Below, piece after piece: positions 33,401-43,151 of a stretch of DNA of 64,000 nt. This stretch comes from Lumbricus terrestris (Eukaryota > Annelida > Clitellata > Crassiclitellata > Lumbricidae). How positions within the stretch are numbered: the stretch's first letter is position 1; each line of letters begins with the position of its first letter. The notes beneath the pieces are model-generated. The model did no database searches. It was not told the DNA's origin and worked only from the letters and a program-made list of their open reading frames with translations. The DNA lies in assembly GCA_949752735.1 (NCBI GenBank), contig OX457042.1:32960289-33024288 (forward strand), in the 5' to 3' direction. The translations under genes and the position numbers were made by a program.

Positions 33401-36400
33401 ACTGATGAGTTGGTGGATGAAGTAGAAATGGAAGGACGTTTGCAGAGGCTAAAATTACCACGATCCGAATGTATGGATGATGGATATAGGCTACTGTAGA
33501 GAAGGAATAGATGAGTAAGTGAATGGATACATGTATCCAACACATCAATCGATGGTTGGATAATTCATCACGTTATAAATCGAATATTCATTCTTGTATC
33601 AACTGTATCCTAAAAGTGATTTTTGGAATTTTGAATAACTATTCTTACAATGACAATATATGTGAATATTCGGGTGACCTGACAAAATGTCGCTAGACGA
33701 AATGTCGCAGTGACAAAATGTCGCCGACAAAATGTCGCAGTGACAATATGTCGCATGACAAAATGTCGCCGACAAGATGTCGTGGTCCAAATGTCGTGGA
33801 CAAAATGTCGTCGACTAAGTGCGTAGTGAGTGCGTGGAATAAATGGCTTCGATCTATAGACTATCCGAAGTTTGAAGTATACCTATACGAGGAGGTAGAG
33901 CATGGTAGCGGACCAGAATAAAAGAAGACGCATCTGAGACAAAGTTTGTAGAAAGTACACAGCGGTACAAAGGATCAATGGACATCAAAGAGAAAAGAAA
34001 CAGAGATTTCATTCAATATTTAGGGGACATCGCAAGAATTCTTAATATCAATGTTGTATGAACTGCCTGAATGCTGGATTAGCATTATTCATGGAGATTT
34101 TCGGAGACGTTAATAGATTTAATATTAATATAGGCTAACTGTAGAAGCAGTATAGCTTTGTTGTAACAACGTGTACTGAGAGTTTGTTTGCACACTTTGT
34201 AGCTTTGTATTTCTGTTTTTAACTTTCTTCGTTGACATTACTAGTTGGAATGTTTGTCCGTTGACAGTATACCATTAACCAATTCATTCGATTGTTATTT
34301 TTTCAAATAGTCGATCATTAAAATAAACTAGTATTTACTCATTTATGTTTGTCTCATTTTGTCGGCGACATTTTGTCGGCGATATATTGACACTGCGACA
34401 TTTTGTCGGCGACATTTAGTCTGGCGACATTTTGTCATGGAACCAATATTCGTCTTAATCCAAAAAACAACAGGCAAAACGCTGTAGCTGTGCAGTAACA
34501 TAATAAAATTAACAGATTGGCTATACTTAGTTCTTATTAAGGTTGAGTTTGGAAGTAGGCTACGTGTTTTTAAACAATATTCTTGGGATAAAGAGGGAGG
34601 AATTGTGAGCCCTTTGCCTAAAGTTATATACCGGATCTCGCTGCAGTGGAAAGTGGTTACGGAGGACATGAAGCTCGTTGCTCTGAATGACTCTAAAGAG
34701 CACGGTGTCAGTCTCTAGCGCTAACCACAGCTATAACTCCGGTTATTATGACAATTATGTCCAGGTTCCTGGTAAGATTGTCGTCTACAATCAACCGTGG
34801 CAGGGATACCTTACTTCTAATCGATACAGAAGAGAAGGTGCAACTGAAGCCTCAAAGCGAGGAGCCATCGCAGCGCTGGTCAGAAGCGTCACCGACTTCT
34901 CCATTTACAGTCCACACACTGGAGTTCAGGCAAGTTCCCTGATTTGTAATTTTCTCTTCTCACAATATGAAAATCACTCAGGGCTTTTTTAACGTGCAGT
35001 TGTACACAAAATGTGCAGTTCTAAATGGATTTGTGCAGTTGTAGAAGCACTTATGTACAGTGAAAACTAGCAAAAAGGTAATTGTCCCCCGATTGCAAGT
35101 AATTTACCCCGGAGGATGGGAAGGGAAAGAAGAAGCTGTGCAGTTCTAAAATTTCCTTAAAAACAGCCCTGAAATCACTAGTACTGAAATGCTTCCCAGC
35201 AGTTACGTTATCTAACAATTATTTTCTCCCTCTTCTCCTTGAGTTTTTCACAAGTAGTGCGGCAGTTGAAGTCTCTCAAAATCAAGGCCTTAACCTTATT
35301 AGCTATTTACAGTACTGTTCAAAATCGTTTATTTGCCTTTGGTGCAAGCTGAAAATCTGTAACCACATAGCCTACCCGGCCTACCGCAAACTTCCAAGTA
35401 TATGCAACTGGCCGGGATCGGGGCGAATCCTAAATTTCCAGGGCAACGCCGGGTACACCAGTTAGTACAATATAAAGTAGTGCAGTAGGCCTAGCCTATA
35501 GCATAGTATTGCACGTTTTCTTTTTATGTCACGCTATGCAGTGCTTTTACCAAACGTTAATTGATACTATCTTGTCGCACGTCTTGCCAGTGCTTGTGTC
35601 TTGATCATTTAACATACCGTTAATTCTGTTGAAAAATTCTTTCAGGACTACAATGCAAGTTTCGTGAAGATTCCAGTCGCTTCTATCACAGTTGAAGATG
35701 CAGAATTACTTCAACGCTACTATGATCGAAGTGAAAATCATTTTCTCCAATTCACTTTTAATTCACCTCAATTCGTTAGTTCATACCGTGAAGCAATAGT
35801 TCCCAACCTTTCTCAGTGCAATGTATCCCTACCAAAAGTCATTGACTGCACATATTTGCCGGACCCCAATTTCACTAATTTTTCTAGCAATTAGTTCTCT
35901 AATATAATTATGAAAGAGGTTGCTACAGTATCTACACCACATTATGTACTTTATTATTACTTCTGCGAACTCTTCACCATAAAGCCAATCCGCTCTACCC
36001 GATCATGTCTAACTCTCTCTCTCTCTCTCGACCGCCGGTCATCAGTCACCTCAAGTTCTCCAACCGAGCCGAGCCATATCCAACACAGCACCACGCCTGT
36101 GTAATTCTGAATGCCGCTCATATTTTGGGCATCCACCATAATAAAATTATTTCTGATGACAAACCATCACCTTCCTCATGCACCTCAATCCATCACACCT
36201 CGAGTTTTTCATTCGAAAGTGAAGTCACACCTCTTCAAGAACTCTTATCCTGTCTCGTTCGATCCACCATCTTTCAATTCTCGACCCAGACGACACCCGC
36301 CTTAGCACAGTGGCGTAGCCAGGAATTTATGATGGTGGGTTGGTTTTTGTGGCCTGGCTGGATGCCCTTTCTGACACCAAGTATTACAGTGAATGAAAAG

Positions 36401-39400
36401 GGAATAGAGTAACACAGGGAATAAAGTAAGAAAAACAATTGTTACTACAAGCAATTGTTTTGTTTTTTCTTATTTGAGTGAATAAATAACCTTTAAAAAC
36501 TGTTTTCCTAGGCCAATGAGGGGTTTAACCCCCGAAACCCTCTTGTCTACGCCAATGCCTTAGCAGGCCTAACTGTTCCGCCTCTCTGATCCTATGGAAA
36601 TCGGACCCGGACCTCCTTCGGACTATACCCTTACGGACAACCCTTTTGACTCAACGCAGCGCTCATAAATAAGCTGGTGTCGCGATTGACTTCGAGCGCT
36701 TTAGAAGTTTGGAGATTACGATTGATTGCGACATACATAATAATAATCGCAATAAACTGATTAATAAAGTGAATATAACAGAGTTTTTGTTGATATATAG
36801 ACGAAGACATAACGGTGTCGATGTACATGGAGGCTGAGAACCATCCAGACACGATTTCAAGGAACGTCGTCGCTGAAATTATAGGATCAGAATTTCCCGA
36901 TGAGGTACCGAACACGAAAATTGAACACACGCATAATAATGCTTAGACCTGGCACGCAGAGTAACCAATTTGTGATTCAGTGTTTAGTCTCAACATTGAG
37001 ACTTCGTTCTAATATCATGTTGAAATGGTTCTTCTTATGGGACCTATGCTGCATAAGTCACCTATAAGTTATGCTACACCCCCCCCAGAAGACCTAGATT
37101 CAGTTTTTTACCGTGTAAACGGTATATTTTCCCGGGCTTAGCCCCCCTCACCCCCAGGAAGGCGCATACTCATAAGTTAGCCCCTCCAAGAACGGAAACC
37201 AAACTCCGCCCATGGTGTGAGGTCAATCTACGCTGAATCAAGTAAACTTGAATGAAACTTAGAAAGAATGCGATATAGAGTGAGACAGGATGATAATTAT
37301 ACGCTACGCATAGGTTTTGTACAGCACGTAAATATGCTAGATAAAACCGAATGATGTGTTTGGATTTCAGGTTATAATTTTCGGGGGACACATCGATGCG
37401 TGGGACGTTACATCTGGATCAATGGATGACGGAGGAGGAGTCATGATTGCTTGGGAGGTAGTTGACTGCTTTGTTATTAAGTGCATGTGCGTTGAAAACA
37501 AATAAGCCTATTATAAATTCGGCTTACACTGCCGTCGTAGGCGCCATATTAAGATCCTCAGCTGTCGCACCTTCTATTAATGCTCTAATTGTTGGCTACA
37601 TTATCGTTGTACTACCTTGACGTCTACAAAAGCCATTCGCTTGGTTATGTAACTTCTCTTACAAACACCGTGTGTTGTTAATGTGACATGTACATGTATT
37701 CTTCAGTAGAGTAATGGGTAACACGCTGGCGTAGAGTGCGAGAGGTTGCAGGGCTGTTTTTAAGGAATTTTTAGAACTGCACAATCCCTTCTTTCCTTTC
37801 CCATCCTCCATGGTAAATTACTCCCAATCGGAGGAAAATGGTCTTTCTCAACTAGTTTTAACTGCACAGAACTGCGTCTACATCTTTCTACAACTGCACA
37901 AATCCATTTAGAACTGCACATTTTGTGTACAACTGCACGTTAAAAAAAGCTCTGAGAGGTTGCGAGTTCGAGCCCCTGTTGGGCGGATACGCTTTGTAGG
38001 CTGCTATTAGCGCCATGTATTGCAGGCTGTCTGTTTCAGTTAGTATATAGTTAAGATTTGCGTATTCTGTGATCTCCGTTCTTGTGAATTGTGAAGTGAA
38101 GTTTAAACTGCATAATTGTACATTGTAACCGGTTGCGGTGTGTCAGCCGGATTGTTTCAATAGAGAGAATTAATATTAGTTAAAAAAATGCTTTTTGTGT
38201 TTGGTGTCGCAATCACAGCCATTCTCATTCGAACGTTTCTGATAATTTAATAGGCATTGTCAGTGATAAAAGCGTTGAATCTGCAACCAAGGAGGACTCT
38301 GCGACTCGTTTTGTGGACTAGCGAGGTACGCTTGTGAATTTCACTCCTGCATGATTAACTATCATTCATTTCATTAATTCATTTCGAGAATTTACATAGC
38401 GCCTCTTCAAGAAACCTACTCAGAGGCGCTCCCAGTCTAGCCACAGCTAAAAAAAAGTAGGATTTGAGCGACTTGTAAAAGGCAGGTGAATTTAGCCTAG
38501 GCATAGGCTAAGTCGCAAGTTTAGTGGGAGGTCATTCCAGATAGCGGGACCCACAATAGAAAAGGCTCGGCTCTGTCTCGTTATTAATTTTGTCATCTCA
38601 GGTAGGTCTAGTTTGATTTTAGTCGTCTTTAGCGTTTGGATCATTCATGTTAGTTGGCTGAAATATCAAAGCATCTCAATAATTTATTGGACCTATAAAT
38701 ATTGATTTAAAACTATTGGCATAGGCTACTGAAGGAGAAATTTCGAAGTCTTAGACATGCTGCAAGTAGACCTGATATAAATTTCTCAGAAATTTGTCTA
38801 CAATAAGTTTGTTCATTTACTTTCAGGAACCTGGTCTCATTGGCGCAGATGCCTATTTTGAGGCACACAAGGCAAGTATGCGTCATCTTATAAAGTCCAC
38901 CGTATAAGCTTTGAAGCGCATTATCATAATTATTATGAATCCATTTTAGAATCGTATGCCTCAATGTTCAGCGTGAGCGTGCTAGTCCAGATTTGCATAG
39001 GCTATAATATTTTTGTAGGCTATATAATAACTTAATTATTATAGTCAGGGCTGTTAGCGTAACGTTGTGCATTTTGGTGCTACAACGAAAGATATTTTTG
39101 AGTTCAGGAAGAAGTTAGCATCACAATGGAAGTTACACCCAGGCTCGGTGGACGGATCTTACTTATCCCGTTGGACATTATCCATTCCACCATTTTGCGT
39201 GGGAAATACTCAGCCGGACATAATCTTCCTCTGCTTTTTTTCTGCATTTAATTATTGTCTTGATTTCGTTCGCTGTGTCATTCCTTGTAAGGTCATAATG
39301 GTAAAGAGCTGTTACTGCTGATCAGGTGTAAAGTTATTGCATTCAATTGTTCATGGCTAACAATAAGAGCAGTTATAGTGTCATTAATATTTTAGGTTTA

Positions 39401-42400
39401 CATTTAATACCTGTCAATATTGTTTTGTCCTACCTTAGCGACTTGCTAATGTCGTTCACATCTAAAATTATATCTGCAATAATCGACAGCTGTGACGAAC
39501 TTTGAACGATTAGTGTAATAATAAGCTAACAAACAATTTTTTTAATTATACAGCAGTCTAATATATTTGTTACGCCGCTATAACCACTTCTTCATTTGAA
39601 TAGCATAATGTCAAATAATCAGAGTAATTAATAAAAGAAATAACTAGCATAGCCTATAATCACTAAGGGTAACATAATATGAGTGGTATTTAAATTCGAG
39701 GCTATAATGGAAAAGCATATCGCTGAAGACAAGGAAAGGAAGCTGCAGCTTATTTTAAAGAGCATCTGCCATTGTTCTCAAGTCCGCTTGGAATGCGACA
39801 AACACATGAAACACGCTAAGAGCCGCTCCCTCTGCTATTAGAGCTTCTTACAGCACTTACATTGCCAATACCAGAGTAAAATGCGGATAAGAAGTTGCTG
39901 ATCAGCGATGTCTGCGTTTGAAATTTTAAATATCCGTTTGTATTATGTTTTTCTAACCAGCATCAAGCCGACAGCGTTTCGTTGGTCATAGAGTCAGATC
40001 ACGGAGTTTTCAGTCCAAAGGGATTGCTTTTCACAGGTGAAATCACAGTTGCTTCGAGAAGTCCAGCAATTCACTAATCACTGTCTTCATTAAATTTTAT
40101 TCTCTCGATATTTCATAAAATTGACATTTTTGCTCACGGAGCAATTTGCATTCTTGCATTAGCCTAGAGCATAATATTGTATGCTGGCGATTCGAAACAC
40201 TATTGGACATTGATTGATTGACTTATTGATAGTTCAATTGATTGATTGGTGGAGAATGAAAATACTGAACCCCGGTTGTAAAAATGGAAGAATGGACTAT
40301 AGCACGCGAAGCCCAAAAACTGCAGTGCATGCCTTACCAAGTACCAACCACGAGATCTACCATGAGATCAAAACTGCGGAAAGTGATTAACCTGAATGTC
40401 ATACCAAGCAAAGTCTTGTTTGTTACCGTTAACGTTGGTCACTCTCCAGTCGATCGATCGATAGTTCTTTATGTGCTTCGCGGTCAAGCCTACATAATAG
40501 TTTATGTCATCTGCAAACCTTCATTGATTCATTAATTTCAGACATTTATTTAGCGCCTCTTCACGAGTATCTACCCGACCCAACCACCGCTATAAGAGTA
40601 GAGAGGAACGTAGTCTCAAGGGTTCTAGGCATTGGACGCAGATAACTTTATTCTTTTAAAACCCTATCGTCAGTGTCATTGGTAAAAAGATAGGGACAGC
40701 TTATCCTTTATTGAGTCTATTTTGTGGATTGCGGTTTTCTCAGCTAGGTCGACAGCGGTGATAAACATTGTAGCTGGACGGCAGTGCTGAGTGTAGTAAT
40801 ACCCCTGTTAATGTTAAATTGTTCAGGAAGCGGACTTGCACGAGGAATACTAGAGGAAGTTCTGAAGCCGCTGGACGACATCAATGCGACTACTGTCGTT
40901 GATGGCAGAGGTGCTAGTTCGGACACTGAAGTTTGGGTTGAGGTGAATGTTCCAGGAGTCGAACTGTACAGCGCTAGCGAAGACTACTACTTTTATCACC
41001 ACACTCGCGGTATGTTTCATCTATTCCAATCTATTCTAGACCCATCCAATCCATTATAAACCCATCCAGTTAATTATAAACCCATCCAATCCATTATGAA
41101 CCCATCCAATCCATTATAAAACAATTCAATCCATTATAAAGCCATCTGATCCATTCTAGACCCATCCAATCCATTATAAACCCATCCAATCCATTATGAA
41201 CCCATCCAATCCATTATAAACCCATCCAATCCATTATAAACCCATCCAGTTAATTTTAAACCCATCTAATACATTATAAACCCATCCAATCCATTATAAA
41301 CCCATCCAATCCATTATAAACCCATCCAATCCATTATAAACCATCCAGTTAATTATAAACCCATCCAATATATTCTAAACCTATCCAATCCATTATAAAC
41401 CATCCAGTTAATTATAAACCCATCCAATATATTCTAAACCCATCCAATCCATTTCGAACCCATCCAATCCATTATGAACCCATCTAATCCATTATAAACC
41501 CATCCAATCCATTATAAACCCATCCAATCCATTATAAACCATCCAGTTAATTATAAACCCATCCAATATATTCTAAACCTATCCAATCCATTATAAACCA
41601 TCCAGTTAATTATAAACCCATCCAATATATTCTAAACCCATCCAATCCATTTCGAACCCATCCAATCCATTATGAACCCATCTAATCCATTATAAAACTA
41701 TCCAATCCATTATGAACCCATCCAATCCATTATAAAACCATCCAATCCATTATAAACCCATCCAATCCATTATAAAACTATCCAATCCATTATGAACCCA
41801 TCCAATCCATTATAAAACCCTCCAATCCATTATAACGCCATCTAATCCATTCTAGACCCATGCAATCCATTATAAACCTATCCAATCCATTATAAATCCA
41901 TCCAATACATTTTAAGCATCGTCCAATGTGCTAAAGAACCTCGCTGCCTGGCCCTCATACCCTCCAACCCCCTCGATTGGTCCCAAACCCCCGTAGCTTT
42001 TCGTTCTACGCAGACAATTGCTGTCGTTTAGTTATCATCTCAAGACCATTTCTTTCCATACTGATTATCCTTCAAACATCGAAGTAATTCAGCCTCCATT
42101 TAGAATTGTTCAGCCTCTTTGAAACAAAAGATAAAGCGAACTTAATTTCGAGTATGTAATACTCTCTAATTCGCGAAACACAGTGGCTACGCTTAATGCA
42201 GTAATAGCATGTTTGTATGTTTGTATGCGCACTTGTTATAGCGCCCCCTCAAGCTCTCTACTCAGAGGCGCTCATGACCACAGAGTGCGACACGGCATCG
42301 GAGTTTCACGCCGAAGCGCTGAGCAATTGCGAACGAAGGACTTGCCCAAGGTCCCTACGCGGCGACTTGAGGTGGATTCGAATCTGCAACCCTTCGGCTG

Positions 42401-43009
42401 CAACAAGGCCGTAGCTAGGGGGTGTTTTGGGTGTTTGAACACCCCCCGAAATGGAAAATGTGAAAAATAATATAATGCATTTACGAGCACATGATGTAAA
42501 AACCATGAAATAAAACCATGAAAACACCCCCCCCCCCCCGAAATATGCCGGATGACTAAAAAAGGTCATCAGTTTTTGGGGGAAGGAAAATTGGTGAGAG
42601 AAACACCTCCCGAAATCAAATCCTGGCTACGGCCTTGGGCTGCAAGACGACGAACATACCCACTACACCACCGCGCCCCACAAAAAAGTTTAGAGAATAT
42701 CGTGCTTTTCTGAAGCACTCGGTTCTTCTGCAAGGTAGCCAGATGTCACCATTATTTTGTAATTTGCATTTACATTACTCGAAATTACCTGAACCTGCGC
42801 AACCGTGTCTTACCTTACCTATTCCTCATGAAATATTAATTGCAGGTGATGCAATGACAATGATGGACAGGGACGTCTTAGATCGGGCGACTGTTCTCTG
42901 GGCGACGACCATCTACACAGTGGGCCAACTCGATGGCATCCTGCCACGCACCGGCGACTACCCATTCCCATCAGCGCCTGTAGATGGGAACAATTTGAAC
43001 GTTAATTGA
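24473..43009 (+). CDS. carboxypeptidase Q-like M28 metallopeptidase, copy 3 (14 exons, one nonsense codon)
   Basis: Exons: 24473-24482, 25049-25150, 31369-31500, 31819-31880, 33129-33293, 34765-34929, 35646-35730, 36801-36904, 37371-37457, 38254-38325, 38827-38871, 39961-40036, 40827-41009, 42846-43009. Joined lengths total 1,452 bases, a single frame of 483 codons plus TGA, close to the size of human CPQ. A signal peptide (LWLTAFLAVTLALMAPASA) is followed by the protease-associated half (exons 3-7) and the M28 catalytic half. Expected zinc ligands and catalytic Glu are seen: GHIDAWD, SMDDGGG, WTSEE, ESDHG and YHHTRG. The defect is TAG at 25132-25134 (codon 32), where copy 5 has CAG. Exons 6 and 11 end in GC donors. 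If the stop is real the enzyme is lost; everything else looks under constraint. Family members are secreted or lysosomal dipeptidases. Confidence 0.93.
24595..24792 (+). mobile_element. hAT-like MITE, family A, in intron 1 of copy 3
   Basis: CAGGTCTGTTTTTAAAGG start and TAAAATCCCCTG end. GACGTGTG precedes it, and the same 8-mer follows after four extra bases (CATG). Confidence 0.8.
25049..25150 (+). CDS. copy 3 exon 2: signal peptide with TAG nonsense codon
   Basis: After acceptor TTTCAG the frame reads LWLTAFLAVTLALMAPASA then QLSQDILD followed by TAG and IAVSR. Predicted signal cleavage is after ASA (about residue 23), so the stop falls about eight residues into the mature protein. The paralogous exon 58149-58250 reads DILDQIAASR. 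Exon length (102) and both splice sites are unchanged. Confidence 0.9.
25228..25360. repeat. (GAGTCC)n simple repeat
   Basis: Imperfect GAGTCCGAGTCGAGTCCGAG units about 78 bp after the exon 2 donor. Confidence 0.85.
25423..25622 (+). mobile_element. hAT-like MITE, family A, in intron 2 of copy 3
   Basis: CAGGGCTATTTTAAAGG to TAAAAAAGCCCTG, with perfect 8-bp duplications TATTGATG (25415-25422, 25623-25630). Confidence 0.9.
25631..26348. other. intron 2 of copy 3, no gene seen
   Basis: Unique-looking A/T-rich DNA without recognisable repeats or coding signal. Confidence 0.4.
26349..26637. mobile_element. hAT-like MITE, CAGTGGCGGCG family
   Basis: Starts CAGTGGCGGCGCCAGGATTT and ends CTAGCGCCGCTACGG. 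Internal CTGGCGACC words and GGGGGGCTTAGCCCCCC. Target duplication is unclear. Confidence 0.75.
26677..27005. mobile_element. hAT-like MITE, family B
   Basis: CATGGGCGGAGTTTATCAG to AAACTCCGCCCATG with 8-bp duplications CAGGTTGT/CAGGATGT (one mismatch). It holds two copies of the GATGACT...AGGTCATC module. Confidence 0.85.
27190..27310 (+). pseudogene. short LINE RT C-terminal-like fragment
   Basis: RLRWVMFRVEMKRDVRRRGR followed by SRVQTNCLD resembles the W-G-H...R-R-G-R-P-R tail of LINE reverse transcriptases, without any upstream RT. Weak but recognisable. Confidence 0.4.
27395..27730. repeat. direct repeat pair of ~150 bp
   Basis: AACGTTTTAACGCGATCGCA...CTAAATACCTCGGG and CAACGTTTCAACGCCATTGC...TTAGATACCTCGGG are diverged direct copies separated by a (TAA)n tract. 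The tail also recurs at 58720-58745. Confidence 0.6.
28020..28200. repeat. TCGATCGAGTCGATCG simple repeat
   Basis: Short palindromic TCGATCGA units interspersed with AAGTCGAGTCGATCG. Confidence 0.8.
28206..29034. mobile_element. hAT-like element, 0.83 kb
   Basis: Ends CAGGGCCGGATTAA and TTAATCCGGACCTG are inverted repeats; GGGGCCC words sit just inside both ends. No transposase frame. A CAGTGGCGGCGCTACAG-type MITE end is nested near 28569 (reverse strand). Confidence 0.75.
29335..30360. repeat. degenerate ~80-bp satellite carrying TGACGTCA sites
   Basis: About 12 units of the form GAGAATATAAAACTAGGCCT / ATTGTGACGTCACTTCGATT / ATGATACAGATCTACTATTA. Six units keep a perfect TGACGTCA cAMP-response-element palindrome (29391, 29463, 29705, 29780, 30003, 30232); five more differ from it by one or two bases. 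It lies in intron 2 of copy 3. Confidence 0.85.
30640..31115 (-). repeat. SINE family 2 interrupted by a family 1 SINE
   Basis: The reverse complement begins with a tRNA-like head (GAGGGCGCATTGGATAACTC, B-box-like GAGTTCGCGCC) at 31115-30980. It continues after the interruption as a tail (GTGACCGGTTGCGGTCTGTC) at 30745-30640. The same head and tail are found at 37690-38165 on the + strand. Confidence 0.75.
30755..30968 (+). repeat. SINE family 1 inserted in SINE family 2
   Basis: A box TAGTGTAGTGG, diverged B box, body AGAGCGCCTCTGAGTAG and tail GCGCTATAACAAGTGCACAT. Confidence 0.85.
31369..31500 (+). CDS. copy 3 exon 3
   Basis: Encodes GVDQIKEVVLNGDRKSKTYE and then KLAYLSDYFPDRISGSQGLE, matching the N-terminal region of CPQ (Y-E-L....G-R-L-S-G-S-L-E). 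Acceptor TTCAG, donor GTTAGT. The paralogous exon is 58985-59116. Confidence 0.9.
31819..31880 (+). CDS. copy 3 exon 4
   Basis: 62 bases encoding DYILNELLNEGLENVHGEAL, the short N-terminal helix segment before the protease-associated insert. Donor GTACGT is conserved with copy 5. Confidence 0.9.
32009..32298. repeat. 19-bp minisatellite (GATGCACTTCACTTCACTT)n
   Basis: About 15 virtually identical units in intron 4 of copy 3. The homogeneity suggests recent expansion. The corresponding intron of copy 5 lacks it; near its remaining homologous sequence (CACATAAAAGAAGCACAACT, about 60061) lies a (GTAT)n array instead. Confidence 0.95.
33129..33293 (+). CDS. copy 3 exon 5
   Basis: Encodes VPKWTRGKEYAEILTPVPH followed by GTSVGTNGNLTGKVIVVKSF and DELESVKDQ. 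It corresponds to the start of the protease-associated insert of CPQ (W-x-R-G-x-E, G-S-x-G-T). The GT donor is followed by GGATGGATGG repeats in copies 2, 3 and 5. Confidence 0.9.
33665..34445. mobile_element. probable non-autonomous element with inverted mini-repeat ends
   Basis: The left end has about nine GACAAAATGTCG-type units (33678-33815); the right end has the reverse, GCGACATTTTGTC, at 34358-34440. About 540 bp of unique A/T-rich DNA lies between. It sits in intron 5 of copy 3 and is absent from copy 5. Confidence 0.55.
34765..34929 (+). CDS. copy 3 exon 6 with GC donor
   Basis: Encodes VPGKIVVYNQPWQGYLTSNR, then GATEASKRGAIAALVRSVTD and FSIYSPHTGVQ, strongly matching CPQ (G-K-I-V-V-Y-N-Q, S-I-Y-S-P-H-T-G). 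The donor is GCAAGT, not GT; copies 4 and 5 have the same GC donor. Confidence 0.93.
34979..35171 (-). mobile_element. hAT-like MITE, family A, in intron 6 of copy 3
   Basis: Reverse orientation, with perfect 8-bp duplications AAATCACT (34971-34978, 35172-35179). Confidence 0.9.
36308..36557. mobile_element. hAT-like MITE, CAGTGGCGTAGCC family
   Basis: CAGTGGCGTAGCCAGGAATT to GTCTACGCCAATG with perfect 8-bp duplications CCTTAGCA (36300-36307, 36558-36565). About 80% like 21011-21267 by eye. Confidence 0.9.
36801..36904 (+). CDS. copy 3 exon 8
   Basis: Encodes EDITVSMYMEAENHPDTISR and NVVAEIIGSEFPDE. It is the best retained exon of the two pseudogenes (16089-16192, 50156-50259). Confidence 0.9.
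37079..37214. mobile_element. truncated MITE, family B
   Basis: Right end CCAAACTCCGCCCATG and internal GTGTAAACGGTAT match family B, but the left terminus is missing. Confidence 0.65.
37371..37457 (+). CDS. copy 3 exon 9: zinc-binding core
   Basis: Encodes VIIFGGHIDAWDVTSGSMDD and GGGVMIAWE. In M28 peptidases the His of GHxDxWD and the Asp of MDDGGG bind the two zinc ions; both are present. Confidence 0.95.
37690..38165 (+). repeat. SINE family 2 interrupted by a family A MITE
   Basis: Head GTAATGGGTAACACGCTGGC, B-box-like GCGAGTTCGAGCC and tail GTAACCGGTTGCGGTGTGTC are split by the MITE at 37749-37954. Confidence 0.75.
37749..37954 (+). mobile_element. hAT-like MITE, family A, inside SINE family 2
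   Basis: Perfect 8-bp duplications AGAGGTTG (37741-37748, 37955-37962), taken from the SINE's B-box region. Confidence 0.9.
38254..38325 (+). CDS. copy 3 exon 10
   Basis: Encodes ALSVIKALNLQPRRTLRLVL and WTSE. The final Glu is the first of the EE pair (catalytic base); the second is the first residue of exon 11, so the active-site pair is split by an intron. Confidence 0.93.
38827..38871 (+). CDS. copy 3 exon 11 with GC donor
   Basis: 45 bases encoding EPGLIGADAYFEAHK; Glu-1 is the expected zinc-ligand Glu. The donor is GCAAGT. Confidence 0.88.
38872..39960 (+). other. intron 11 of copy 3
   Basis: A/T-rich with no recognised repeat family or coding signal; the 84-residue open frame at 39067 shows no family resemblance. 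Confidence 0.4.
39961..40036 (+). CDS. copy 3 exon 12
   Basis: Encodes HQADSVSLVIESDHGVFSPK and GLLFT; the Asp of ESDHG is a zinc ligand. Paralogous to 3719-3794. Confidence 0.92.
40827..41009 (+). CDS. copy 3 exon 13
   Basis: Encodes SGLARGILEEVLKPLDDIN, ASSDTEVWVEVNVPGVELYS and YYFYHHTRG. The His pair holds the last zinc ligand. Confidence 0.92.
41030..41915. repeat. 20-bp minisatellite (CCCATCCAATCCATTATAAA)n
   Basis: About 43 units fill the final intron of copy 3, with CAGTTAATTATAAA and ATATATTCTAAA variants. A higher-order block of about 175 bp is repeated near 41341-41500 and 41540-41690. The same intron of copy 1 carries an unrelated 16-bp array. Confidence 0.95.
42223..42681 (-). 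repeat. SINE family 1 split by a MITE
   Basis: SINE parts 42223-42403 and 42638-42681 join perfectly when the MITE and one target copy are removed. Confidence 0.85.
42404..42637. mobile_element. hAT-like MITE, family C, nested in SINE
   Basis: Ends CAAGGCCGTAGCTAGG and CCTGGCTACGGCCTTG, with perfect 8-bp duplications GGCTGCAA (42396-42403, 42638-42645). Confidence 0.92.
42846..43009 (+). CDS. copy 3 terminal exon
   Basis: DAMTMMDRDVLDRATVLWA then ATTIYTVGQLDGILPRTGDY and a short polar tail PFPSAPVDGNNLNVN before TGA. No hydrophobic anchor, unlike copy 1. Confidence 0.92.
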
Positions 43010-43151
43010 CCCACATGATTGCGAGCATATATCGAAATGCTCACGATTTATGACACATAAAGAAAATTCATTTCAATTCGTTTGTTTCTCACAATTCAAT
43101 CTATTGCTCAGTAAAATAGCGACGTTGGGACACAACAGGATGACCCAGAGG

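Noticed and set aside
36005..36412. 135-residue open frame in intron 7 of copy 3
   Set aside because: It runs into a MITE (36308) and shows no conserved domain; exon 7 joins exon 8 in frame without it.
37970..38000. Second tRNA-like gene (GCGAGTTCGAGCC)
   Set aside because: It is the B-box part of a family 2 SINE interrupted by a MITE.
39067..39321. 84-residue open frame in intron 11 of copy 3
   Set aside because: It resembles no known family, lies between well-supported exons, and inserting it would disturb a frame that joins perfectly without it.
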